This document shows, piece by piece, positions 49,201-58,546 of a DNA stretch of 64,000 nt; within the stretch, counting starts at the first letter, position 1, and every line of letters begins with the position of its first letter. The translations under genes were made by a program, and so were the position numbers. The DNA comes from Cristatella mucedo. Taxonomy: Eukaryota > Bryozoa > Phylactolaemata > Cristatellidae. Below the pieces are notes generated by a model that worked only from the letters and a program-made list of their open reading frames with translations, did not search any database and was not told the DNA's origin. The DNA lies in contig WPIO01000012.1 in the NCBI GenBank assembly GCA_009760855.2, positions 8,041,501 to 8,105,500 on the forward strand, given 5' to 3'.

Positions 49201-52200
49201 CGGCAAGCATGGATCCAAGCTAAAGAGATGTACTGCACATACAGTTCCTCCAATGAATCTTATATAACTAAGATGCTCAGCATAAAGCTGGTACACTCGT
49301 AAAGCTTCAGGAACGGCCATTTAGACTGATCACGGGTAAGACTGATCATGCAGTGAGCTCTATGCATGCTAGCAGGAAAGTGTCCTGCAGGCTATTAGCA
49401 AGGCCGGTTCACACCCACTACTTTTATTGGGCCAAATATACTACACACCCGTTTCACTAGGACTTCACTGAGTATTTACAATCTCAAAAAGGGGAACCTC
49501 ACCTTGTGCATACTTGATACCAAACGGTATGATCTTGTTAAATTTATTCAGTGGCCCTTCCAAGGCATTACATAAGACCGCCGCAAATAGCGAGAGATGG
49601 CCTTGCAGCAGCGGCCCAATCAATGCTGTCTTGTGGGATGAAGGAAAGGCAGGGTTAGGACAAGCAAGGCACGGGCTCTGCTTTTTCTTACCAGTATACA
49701 CACTTTCTTTGTCCCCGTGCTAAATGTTTTGCTTTGCGAATCTGAGAGACATAGCCGGCTTGCAGTCCAGAAACAAACTACTTAAGACCGTGCCCCCTTC
49801 TCCCCCCCCCCCCCCCCGTGTAACATTTACACACCACATGAAATGTCCCGAGTTTGCATCTCAACGAGAGCCTGCAGGACGGTGATTCCATGCGCCAATC
49901 ATGAAGAAACAGATGCCCCAAGGGTAGGTATACAATCTGAATAATTTTGAATGTACACACGAGCACAAAAGTGTCAGCAACCCCTTTCTCACAATGCTTA
50001 CAGTGAGTAGTAGGATTTGACCGTAACCCATTAAACCGAAGCACAAAGAATGAATGTACCCAATGACAAAATTGCATTTCACGATCACGCTTTCCCTGCA
50101 CCAGTATATACAACAGAAAATTAATGAGAGAAAGACTCTTCGATCCTTTAAATTCATTTAAAATGGCCTATTTCCACATTCGTATAGCACACCAACTATT
50201 TTCATATCCTAACCTCATGCTATCCCCATTCATTATGCAGAAGACAGGCAAGTTGACTGCACTGACGAGACTATGGTGAGGTACAACTAAAGGGCTAAGG
50301 CCATTACCATGGACATGGACAATGCAAACAAACCCGTGTCAAAACACAAATAGCATATTGATAAAAAGCCAAATTGTGAGGCATTGTTTCATGCTCCAAG
50401 CCTGCAGGCTCCGACTTGGAAGATAGTTGATAGGGATAGGATTAGGTGGTGACTCGGCAAACAAGGTATGCTTGCTTGGATCACAAAAAATAAGCAGCTT
50501 CTATAGGGTGCGAGCACACTGGACCCACGAAGACTGGGTCAAATTCACGTGGAGCGCCGAGAAAACACTCGCCAATCTTTGGTGACTGCAAACCCATGAA
50601 GGACGTGTATCGTTGCTTCAAAGAAGGTTTCACTGATGACGACCTTCATAACATAAGAAATTGGGCAGCAAGAGGGCACCGGTCTGGGAATAATAATAAC
50701 AATAATAACTCTGTATAACATCCTAAGGGAACCAAATCTCTATATGTGCGATTTACAACTCTATGCAGAAGAAGCTATAACAAAGAGCTTATGTCAAGCA
50801 AAGCATCATGCTAAGGCAAGCACTCAGTAGTGCCAAAGTGTCGGAGTTTGATAGGCATGCAACAGCACCACAAATGAAGAAACTAAAAAAAATCTGCTGT
50901 TTAGTAGGACTCCTGGTTAATAACACGCACCGAGTCGTGAACATGTAAGCACTCACAGCACACAGCAAAAAGACGTTTACTGAGGCACCATATACAAGTA
51001 AATAAATAAATAAATCCTAGCTGATTAAACAGCCTCTTTTTGTATAGAGACAGAAGAGCCTTTACTGCTATCACCACCGCTTGTAGTGGCGATAAAGAAT
51101 CGCCCACCACAGGAATCGAACCCACGACCTCGGGGCCGAGGTCGTGAAAGCAACCGCCTTACCTAGTGTGCCATCACGGCTCATCAAATAATGTGTAGCT
51201 TCAGCATGCATTCTCATAGGTGAAATTGAACTTTGAAATGTCAAAACATCAAATGAATGTGAACTTATAAAATATTTGTAAAATGGTGGCCATGGATTTT
51301 AAATGGATTAAAAAGTACATTGCTCTTGTCCTTGATCTCGACTGGCACAGTTTCATAGTGCATAAGCTCACAAAAGGACCATTACTCAAATAGAGCAACG
51401 GCTGTGAGAAACACGAAATTTTTAGTTTCTTATTAAATGAACCTCGTTACAGTAACATTTTTATATCAGCTTGGAAATTAAGATCCGGCGGCCATTTTAG
51501 ATGGCTCACTGATACTTCTTGTCCTTGAGTGTAGGTATGTCCATATGTAGTATGCCCCGTAAAACAGAAGTCAATACTGGCTGCCTAGCTAGACTGACCA
51601 TGGGAAGAAAATCCATGAAATTTGCAATTATAAATGAAAATTACAAAATGCATTCTCAGTTGATATTTGATTTGAAAATGAATACATCTGTAGTACGAGC
51701 TCACTAGCTAGGTCAATGGACACGCAGGCCCATCTTCCAAGTAAAGTTGGAGTTTCCTGTGACCTTTTACTGTTATATGATATTATACAAGTAAATGTCT
51801 TTAAAGTGCTCTATGTTGCATATGTTAAAGCTTTAAGACAATTCAGCTCCATATCATGAACCAATTTGACCTAGCTTATGCTGGCCTATAATAAAAATCC
51901 TTTTGCTGAAGAACACCGACCCACAGCATGTGCCACAGCTCGCACTGTTTGGTCCTATGAATTACCCACCTAGTGCACCAACTTACAAAAAATCAAATTA
52001 CCTCAGGTGTCTATGAGGAAGCATTAGTTTGCATAATCGAATTCAAGATTACCTTCTTGATGTCCAGACTGCAAAAAACTCAACTATCTGAATGAATATG
52101 CGGTTCAGCCAGGTGAAGCAATCAATATATTTCACCCTGTATCACCACAAGCATAAGGATATAGGGTGTGCATATTTTGTGGAATTCTATAAATTGCACT

Positions 52201-54650
52201 CCAAATCATGCTGGCTTTCGGCAAACATTCGGTGACCGATACAAAGTAAGGGCTGAAGTAGCAGCTCTTTTATTTTTATGCCTACTGTTCATTAAATTTG
52301 TAAGTTTTTTCCCTTAAAAATATCTTGGTGGTAATCACTCATAATTACCAAGAATCTGGTTGCTAGACGTATCCCTCATGCCACCACTTATAATTTATGT
52401 CTCAGGGGTCACACTGCTGGCTTTAGGTCATGCAACGAACGACACCGAGTTCCTCCTGCAAGCAATCCTTTAACTGAGAAGTAATAATAATAGTCGTCAT
52501 CATAATCAGGGTAATAACAGTAATCCGACATTTGCGTAGCATTTTAAGAGAACTAAATCTCTCTCTAGGCACTTTATGCAAGGAGAATTGCAATAGTATA
52601 AACATAGAATTGCTGCTTTCCATTCAACAACATGACTCTGCAATCTCTTTCAATCTACACTCACAGGCCACATCAGCTAGCGCTCACACACTTCAAGACT
52701 GAGCTACTTCCTGTCACCCATGATGAAGACAGGCAAGTGCAATAAATGGGCAGTGGCAGTGGGTCAATCTTAATGCGGGCAACAAGCATTTTCCAAGTAC
52801 ACTATAACTTAATTAATACTTCCATTTATATAGCATCAGACCAGCCTTAGCAGATTTCATTCTGCTTGCAGCAGGCAACAAAAACCGTACTGCTCCAGTA
52901 CTCAAACCAACGACCTGGGATGCGCAGTGCCAGCACTTAACAAATAGGGGAACAATGCAATTGCAGCTTTGGACCAAAATCGTGTCAAATGAGTAAACAT
53001 GAACCTGCGCAGCTACAAAATCAACGAGTTGATATACTAGCCTGTAGACACGATGTTTAAATAGCTTCAAAGCTCCACATCCAAATTGCACTTTAAGCCA
53101 CAAGCCAGAGATAAAGATTTCAATTACTTTCGCTCTGCAGCAGGGGATACATAGCCCAATTATCTTGGATTATACCAAAAACTGTAAAAGCCTGGGCAAT
53201 CAAAATAAAACAAATTGGGGTGCTTGCAAAGATTAATCGAGTCATTTACAATAAAAAAAAAACGATGCCAACTGTAGACCCAACAATACTGGCATCAAGA
53301 ATAGGCATCAGAGTATAACTATGGTAAGGAATCAAGACACCTACGAGTAATATAAGTTTCAAGTGTGTAACATACAAGTGCTAAGTACAGCTCCAACAGG
53401 GTTCTTCGCAGTGTCAATCATCCGAAAGATCAAAAAGGAAATGGCAATAAACGATGACTACTATTCTATTCCGAGACCCGTTCGCCTGATGACATTGTTG
53501 ACTGATTTCTGAGCAGTTACGATGCTCGAACAGATCACAGATCTGCTGTGACTAAAGTACATATAGTATTTCGATGAGCTTCATTTTAAAAGTGACGTCA
53601 GTTGTTACTGCCTACTACCTGTCTCCTTCAGTATGATGCTGCATATCTGCACTCTCCTTATCTACCACTTTTTCCATGTCTGACTTTCAGTATCTCCCGG
53701 TCTTAGAGTTTAAATGAGTTGTGATATATGCATGGTCCAAAAAGGTTCCAGAGTTAGTTATGGTTGCACCAGTGTGGAGTTACTATGGCTTGAACAAACC
53801 GCTACTACCATAGCAGTTGCACATGTGTCGGACAAAGATGAGCAAAGAGGCTGTAAGGCCGATCTTGCGAGTGTATTCCTCGAACATACGTTGCATTGAG
53901 ACCCAGTTCCCCACAACCACGAAACCACTGGACAGTCGGCACTCCAGGCAGGTGCATGTACGGTCGAGTTCTTTTAGGGCTGGAAGAAAAAGGCTCTTAG
54001 GAGTTGAGCCGTAATAGTCAAGGAGCTAAGGTGCTCGCTCTTCACGACCGAGGTCGTGGATTTGAATCATGCAGTGGGCGATCCTTTGTTGCCAATTGCA
54101 AGCGATAGTGAAAGCCGCTAGGGCTCTTCTGCCACTATATAAATGAGGCTGTTAAATAAGCTGATATGTTTTTAGGCAGCATTGAGATCAAAATTGACCA
54201 CTTGTGTACATGTGCACGCACATGCACATTTAAAAATCACTTGAATAGCATACCAATATCAAAAAAAGGCTATCGGTTTAATGAGCCAACACGATTGAGC
54301 CTTAATGCAAACGTCAGTTCTGTTTGAGTTTTGGCTTACTAACGATTTCCATACCATGGGCACCTAACTACAACAAGGTGAATCAGATAGTTTAACGAGA
54401 GTGGGTGAGCGAAAGAGTGAGAGAGCGCACAAAAGAATTCTAGCAAGGCAGCAGTATTCGGCGACAGCAATTCTTTAGGCTATTTAATTTTACAAAAGGG
54501 GTGTGGCATCCACATCCGAAGAGAACTAGGCCGCAGAAACAGTGCTTATACCGATGGTAGTCACAGCCGATGTGCGACAGTCTTAGTCGATGTGTGATAA
54601 CTACCGGTGAAGCCATGAGCCTAACGACTTGTAGTTGCAGCATCAACACA

Positions 54651-54694
<44 letters not shown>

Positions 54695-55040
54695 GGTATG
54701 CCGACAGTGGCAGAACATGGCATCTATGAAGGGTGCCTTCACCTTATAACAGTCCATATCCCAAGCCTAGAGAAGTTAATTCGACAGAGGCAGAGGGTCA
54801 TAGGCATCCACAATGAGCAATGTGCACAGCAATTTTCGAATGACACTCAGAGCACCACTGAACTACCGGCAGGTGCCGAGCCTCAGGCTAAGCCTTCTGC
54901 TGCCTGATTCGAAGCCCCCACGCTCAATTCAGCTCAACTACTGGAGCCCTACCGACTACCTATTGATATGTTGAGCTTTTATGCTGCCTAGCCATAGATT
55001 ATCACAGTAGCGAAGCCAGACAGGGCAAGGGAGCTAATAT

Positions 55041-55101
<61 letters not shown>

Positions 55102-55102
55102 G

Positions 55103-55150
<48 letters not shown>

Positions 55151-56405
55151 ATAATAATAATAATGATGACAAGACATCTTGTGTAGCACCCTAAAAGAAC
55201 TAAATCCCTTTCTAGGCACTTCACATATCCTGCAAAGGAAGCATAAAAATTGGTTTGCAATAACATGCACAGGGTCATCATGCATAGGTCCAACAAACGT
55301 CAATTCACACTGTCCGAGCAAATGCTGTGAGGAACAGATGCTTGATCCAGTGGGCTAGACAGTAGCTCTGGCTATGGCCCTGTGAGCAGGACGGCAGCTC
55401 TGGCCACAACAGAGCTCTCACGGAATCAGACTGATGCGCATTCATGGTAACTTCGTAGAGAATAGCTTCGATGGTCCTACCCTTAACCCCTGCACTGCAA
55501 TAACAACAGGTTCGGGAACAGTACTCTTATGATGGGTCTGCAAAACAGTGCAAGCAATGTCAGCAGCAGTTCACTGCTACAAAAGTAAACCGCTACAGCT
55601 AAAGGCGACGAAAGGAGTTGCGAATTGTAGAACCTTTTCCACGAGCAGCAATGGGCCGAGAATCCACCAACACCGCAAAATGGGCGGTTACCGAGTGAGA
55701 CAACTTTAGGGAAGTTGGGCTTGAAGAACGGATTGCAGCCAGCCTTGAGCGTCCCAACACTCGATTTTAGGTTGGTAATATTTACAAAAGTGAATGCCTT
55801 TAGTTCATAAGTGGAACAGGTAAGTTACGTACCTGATATCTCGATGGATTGTTAATCAGTGGATAATTCGCTAGGATGTTACCATTGTGCACCAAGTGGT
55901 TATCTAACAAATTCCATCCCCAGCTTTGGTCGTTATTTCCTATTAATGGCACGTAGCCTTGGCTGCGTAAAGGGGCTTGCTTGGTAGCGACGCCGACCAC
56001 TGCCACGGTGCCGAGAGGTCCTTCCCACCACATCTCCCAGCAATGTCTGCCAGATTTGAAGCCGATTTTTCCGCGGCAGCCGTCCGTGCTCTGCGCTATC
56101 GGATGCCTGTGAATGAAGAATCCATTTGTTTTGACGTAGACGTTCCGAGAACAGTCATCCGGATTCCAAGCGTGGTAGAAAGCCCGAAGCTTCGCTTTGT
56201 AGGTCGGGACACCGGAGAGAATGTCCGAGTTCAAGGCTTCCTGGGCTAGTTTTTTTATGCAATGCATCCTCCACACATCGTTGTTCTCGTCATTCAAAAA
56301 TCTGTACCACGTCTTGCATACGAGTGAGCATGCGCGTAAATCAGCAATGTCCAGGTAAGAGAAGAGCGCTTCGAGTATTTGGTGGGACAATCGCGCAGCC
56401 GCCAT
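40278..56405 (-). CDS. FBXO45: FBXO45/Fsn, F-box and SPRY domain E3 ligase subunit
   Basis: Three minus-strand coding exons (56405-55833, 49155-49080, 40390-40278) join in phases 0 and 1 to give 253 aa, the length of insect Fsn (about 255); vertebrate FBXO45 has a longer N-terminus (286). The F-box spans residues 4-50 ([34 protein letters not shown]). The SPRY domain runs from about 85 to the end, with [57 protein letters not shown] and [12 protein letters not shown]. In the family this protein teams with Skp1 and the giant RING protein MYCBP2/Highwire, and it regulates synapse growth and axon maintenance. The start is the first ATG in frame with the F-box. Introns of 6.7 and 8.7 kb hold most of the local transposon debris. 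The gene is divergent from MIPEP. Confidence 0.97.
42150..43290 (-). pseudogene. Tc1-like transposase relic 2
   Basis: Read on the minus strand, it begins with a helix-turn-helix-like block ([22 protein letters not shown], then [26 protein letters not shown] near 42900-43045). Pieces matching the catalytic core of Tc1 transposases follow, including GSVMVLG near 42440. It ends near 42150-42260 in a [22 protein letters not shown]-like C-terminus. In-frame stops and frameshifts interrupt it throughout. It lies in FBXO45 intron 2, in the same orientation as that gene. Confidence 0.8.
43290..43555. other. Spacer in FBXO45 intron 2, nothing recognised
   Basis: It separates the leftward Tc1 relic from copy 2 of the unclassified repeat. 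I see no motif beyond ordinary composition. It could include the outer end of either element. Confidence 0.35.
43555..44400 (+). repeat. Unclassified dispersed repeat, copy 2
   Basis: It shares ordered blocks with copies 1 and 3: CTTCACGGACTGCTGGCCAA, GAGTTAACAATATTTGTAAC, CAGGTGCAAAAACAATGTTT, AAAATGCATCTCAACAATCG, AGCATGCACAACCATAGG and a CTTCGGAAAGTGCAACTGCT block. The terminal TTTGGCCTT part seen in the other copies is missing. It lies between two divergent Tc1 relics in FBXO45 intron 2. Confidence 0.72.
44590..44632. repeat. (AC)n microsatellite
   Basis: An AC dinucleotide run with a few CTCAC interruptions, just upstream of Tc1 relic 3. Confidence 0.9.
44720..45780 (+). pseudogene. Tc1-like transposase relic 3
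   Basis: Plus-strand fragments in shifting frames follow Tc1 transposase order. [15 protein letters not shown] helix-turn-helix lies near 44790. [22 protein letters not shown] lies near 45035-45105. EDWSKAI, a stop, then SDESKF (first catalytic Asp) lie near 45155-45195. [10 protein letters not shown] follows near 45290, then QHNNDTKH near 45440 (the second catalytic Asp appears changed to Asn), and the C-terminal [19 protein letters not shown]-like region ends by 45700. It is inactive, sits in FBXO45 intron 2 and is antisense to that gene. Confidence 0.82.
46434..46660 (-). mobile_element. LINE reverse-transcriptase tail fragment
   Basis: On the minus strand it matches the [13 protein letters not shown]...[16 protein letters not shown] segment of the copy at 32385 (here decayed to FNSYAPKA and [12 protein letters not shown]), with the start of the 3' UTR. 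The simple tail is missing. It is sense-oriented with FBXO45. Confidence 0.68.
46800..48165 (+). repeat. Unclassified dispersed repeat, copy 3 (interrupted)
   Basis: The longest copy, split by a LINE tail at 46934-47254. Blocks shared with copies 1 and 2 include CAGCGCTTTATGAACCATTG, TACCAGGTGCGAAAACG, the ATTTCTGGCT block, AAATGCATCTCAATGACTG, AGCATGCACAACCACG, CCGAAACTGTTTCCGAG and CCTACCCTGTGGTATTATTT with TTGGCCTTAT. The last block agrees with 33958-33995 of copy 1 and extends the element to about 48165. No conserved open frame was found. It lies in FBXO45 intron 2. Confidence 0.75.
46934..47254 (-). mobile_element. LINE 3' tail nested in repeat copy 3
   Basis: A 5'-truncated 3' end about 320 bp long, read on the minus strand: reverse-transcriptase terminus, 3' UTR, GCAAATGTAAAGCGCCTAG, then TTATCAAGTGTATTATTAT. 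The 7-bp sequence CAACACG occurs at both borders (46927-46933 and 47255-47261), consistent with a target-site duplication. Confidence 0.8.
49802..49817. repeat. C16 homopolymer
   Basis: Sixteen C residues in FBXO45 intron 1. The length is probably uncertain in any assembly. Confidence 0.85.
50690..50845 (-). mobile_element. LINE 3' tail, decayed
   Basis: On the minus strand, a degenerate GCATAGAGTTGTAAATCGC-like box followed by AGAGATTTGGTTCCCTTAG and a TTATTATTGTTATTATTATT tail. Related to the other tails by block order. It is in FBXO45 intron 1, in the same orientation as the gene. Confidence 0.55.
51003..51187 (-). mobile_element. tRNA-derived SINE-A, good copy
   Basis: On the minus strand it reads GAGCCGTGATGGCACACTAGG, TAAGGCGGTTGCTTTCACGACC, B box GGTTCGATTCC, GTGGGCGATTCTTTATCGCC, AAAAAGAGGCTGTTTAATCAG, then a (TTTA)n tail at 51003-51014. 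It is nearly the same as the 27177 copy, so both inserted comparatively recently. It lies in FBXO45 intron 1. Confidence 0.85.
52480..52600 (-). mobile_element. LINE 3' tail fragment
   Basis: On the minus strand, GCATAAAGTGCCTAGAGAGAGATTTAGTTCTC, then TTATGATGACGACTATTATTATTACTTCTC, the family's terminal box and simple tail. Only the end is preserved. Confidence 0.65.
54005..54165 (+). mobile_element. SINE-A-like copy
   Basis: GAGCCGTAATAGTCAAGGAG head, GTGCTCGCTCTTCACGACCG, B box GGATTTGAATC, GGGCGATCCTTTGTTGCC, GGGCTCTTCTGCCACTATAT and AAATGAGGCTGTTAAATAAG. It belongs with the 31535 and 35808 copies. It is in FBXO45 intron 1, antisense. Confidence 0.78.
54646..54692. repeat. (AC)n microsatellite
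   Basis: A nearly pure AC run in FBXO45 intron 1. Confidence 0.92.
55041..55164. repeat. (ACT)n / (AAT)n microsatellite
   Basis: About 36 ACT triplets with one CTG-type variant, passing into AATAATAAT. It adjoins a decayed LINE tail whose simple TTATTATT end could have seeded it. The serine-rich open frame it creates on the minus strand is a by-product. Confidence 0.93.
55160..55310 (-). mobile_element. LINE 3' tail fragment
   Basis: Minus strand: GGATATGTGAAGTGCCTAGAAAGGGATTTAG, CTTTTAGGGTGC and a TTATTATTATTATT tail that merges with the triplet microsatellite. Upstream words such as GCATGATGACCCTGTGCATG match the UTR of the 19140 copy. Confidence 0.7.
55310..55800. other. FBXO45 intron 1, exon-proximal end
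   Basis: Moderately GC-rich intronic sequence directly downstream of FBXO45 exon 1. No repeat or gene recognised. Confidence 0.4.
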
Positions 56406-56711
56406 ACCCACCGGTGCCGGTCAGCGGCATGTAAAAGCCCAAACACTGTTAAAAAGTTAACCTTAAACCAGTAAAAGCAGCTGATAAATTTGTATATTTA
56501 TCAAATTAGTTATAAAAACTGACAGCAAAAAAGTTCCAGTGTCTCCGCGGCTGCAGCTATCCCCTGGGGTCGAATATGTCAGCCCCCAGCAGGATTGACC
56601 GCGTCCGTGACACCGCCGCTCCGGTGCTCCTCGTCACCCGTTAGCCGACGACGTCTGCTAGCCGATATCTGCAAGTACGCAGCTGCGTCGTCAAAAATCG
56701 AAGCTCCGAGG
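56406..56711. promoter_or_regulatory. Divergent FBXO45-MIPEP upstream region and likely MIPEP 5' UTR exon
   Basis: GC- and CpG-rich DNA next to the FBXO45 start codon. It ends at a consensus plus-strand donor (CTCCGAG|GTAAGT, GT at 56712), which suggests a non-coding first exon of MIPEP transcribed away from FBXO45. A short upstream frame, ATG at 56576 to TAG about 22 codons later, lies in the presumed exon. Evidence is compositional plus the splice signal; no start site can be placed. Confidence 0.5.
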
Positions 56712-58535
56712 TAAGTCTTTTTTGATGAGGTTGGCCCGAATGTGATCTACCCTATTCGACTTTTGGTGAGACAAGGAAGCCCTCCAGTGCCCGACACCTT
56801 GCATCACCGGTGCGGCGTTTCTACGTGGAATGCTAGTGGCGGGCCTTTGCCGCGCTTTCCGAGCGGTCTCGCTCAGCGTAAGCGGGCCTTTCTTGCGTGT
56901 GCGCGCTGGTTTGGAGCTCAGCTCATTTAGAATCAGAGGAACCCAAGTGTAGTAGCCGCGAAAAGCAGCTGTCAGCTTACCGGTGCAAAATGTCCTCCAG
57001 CTTGTTCTGTATGTCGAGCTTTTACATAGTGATTTTTCATGTACCGTTTGCCCATATCTCCCCTGTGGTTATCTTGCTTGACATGTCTCAATTTTCTGCT
57101 GCCTCACACCTCATAAGACTTTGGTTAACGACGTTCTTGAGATGAGTGTTTGTCGGGATGTTTTTCATTTTTGCATGTGTAAAGGCCTTAGCTTTTCTTG
57201 GTGAGTATGCACGGTGCTGTAGCAACCTTCACTCGAACCTGACTACGGATGTAAATACGTCTGCTACACGAAGGCGCGTGCCATTTCATAGTTGCTTGCG
57301 AAGGAGCAGAGCTTATAAGGATAGTCTGGTTACCTAAAGTGCTTTCAAACTTTTGGTCTGGCCAGCAAGCTATTTTACCTCTAGTCTATATTGGTGTATG
57401 CATAACTTGGCTTGGGCCCATAAATGTGGCTACGTATTGCATTGGCAGAGTCAAAGCAGTAACAGAACTAGTTGCGAAGAGCAACAGCAATTCCTCATGT
57501 GAGATATATTTTTCACAAAAAAATTACTTGGTGCATTTGTGTACTCCGTTTCTATATGTTTTCGACTTATTTGGGTTTGAAATGAAGGAATCGGCAGACT
57601 TGTGCTGTGTACTTAGTGTTTAAGCTGTGTACCCTGTGTAACCTACACCAGTCTCTAGATTGTCCGTAGGCTCAAGTCATTGCCTATTACAGCCTCAAAC
57701 TACATAGTTTTACTCGTAGATATGAACTCATCCGATTAGGTAATTGGTAACTTCCCAAGTAGGTACTGTTAATTTTTGCTAGTCAGGTACTGGGCCTAGT
57801 GCTTTGAGTACTTGTTTAGCTGCTGAGCGAGGTCATGTGGACTGCTTCCTGCATGCGCCAAGCAGTGCTGATCGATTGTAAGATCTATGGCTGCTTTGCC
57901 ATTGAGTGAAGATAGACTGGTGGTTGGTGAAGCAGCCAGGTATGCTGGAGCCACGACTTCCAGGCATTTGGCTTAGAGGTTCCCAACCTTTGTGATGATC
58001 GGCAGGTTTCTACTCATAGTAATCTATCATCGATGTTGGCTTATAGTCACAAAATCAATTTATTTCTAGTGTGACACTGCAAGCTCTCCCCTCGAGACAA
58101 CTCACAGCGTAATCGTATGTGTAAAGATGGCAATTTTTTTTTTTGTTGCTTTCAAGAAGTGTTGCCTGCTTTGTCTAGTCGGATGACTGGCATTACTAAC
58201 ACTCGTGTTACTGTGACAAGACAAGTATATTTGTAAGCACAGAGTCAAGAAAGCCATCTCTCTTTATGCCTTGAGGTTGTACTATCTGTCTTATCATACT
58301 ACAGAGTCTGTTTTGGTGCCTTGCATCGTATAGTCTTGAATTAAGGTGCTAGAAATCGTGTCTATTAGTATGACTGAAATGGCAGTGGAATTTGATAGCA
58401 CTACCAATAGAAGGGTGAGTTCATGTTCTTCGGCAGGAACAAGAGAAACCGACTTTTTGGAAAGGCCACTGCATAGCAGACAATGCTTGTTGTCTGATGC
58501 TGTGGAATGCTTAATGTTGTCACCTTTTCTGTTAG
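56712..58535 (+). other. Putative MIPEP 5' UTR intron
   Basis: It is bounded by the GTAAGT donor at 56712 and a strong acceptor CCTTTTCTGTTAG ending at 58535, just before the MIPEP start codon. No repeats of the types seen elsewhere and no convincing coding exon were found. Confidence 0.45.
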
Positions 58536-58546
58536 AGGCCCATGGA

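Noticed and set aside
54988-55296. Serine-homopolymer protein on the minus strand
   Set aside because: It is the translation of an ACT microsatellite.
55977-56249. 90-codon plus-strand open frame
   Set aside because: It is a shadow of FBXO45 exon 1 in the opposite direction.
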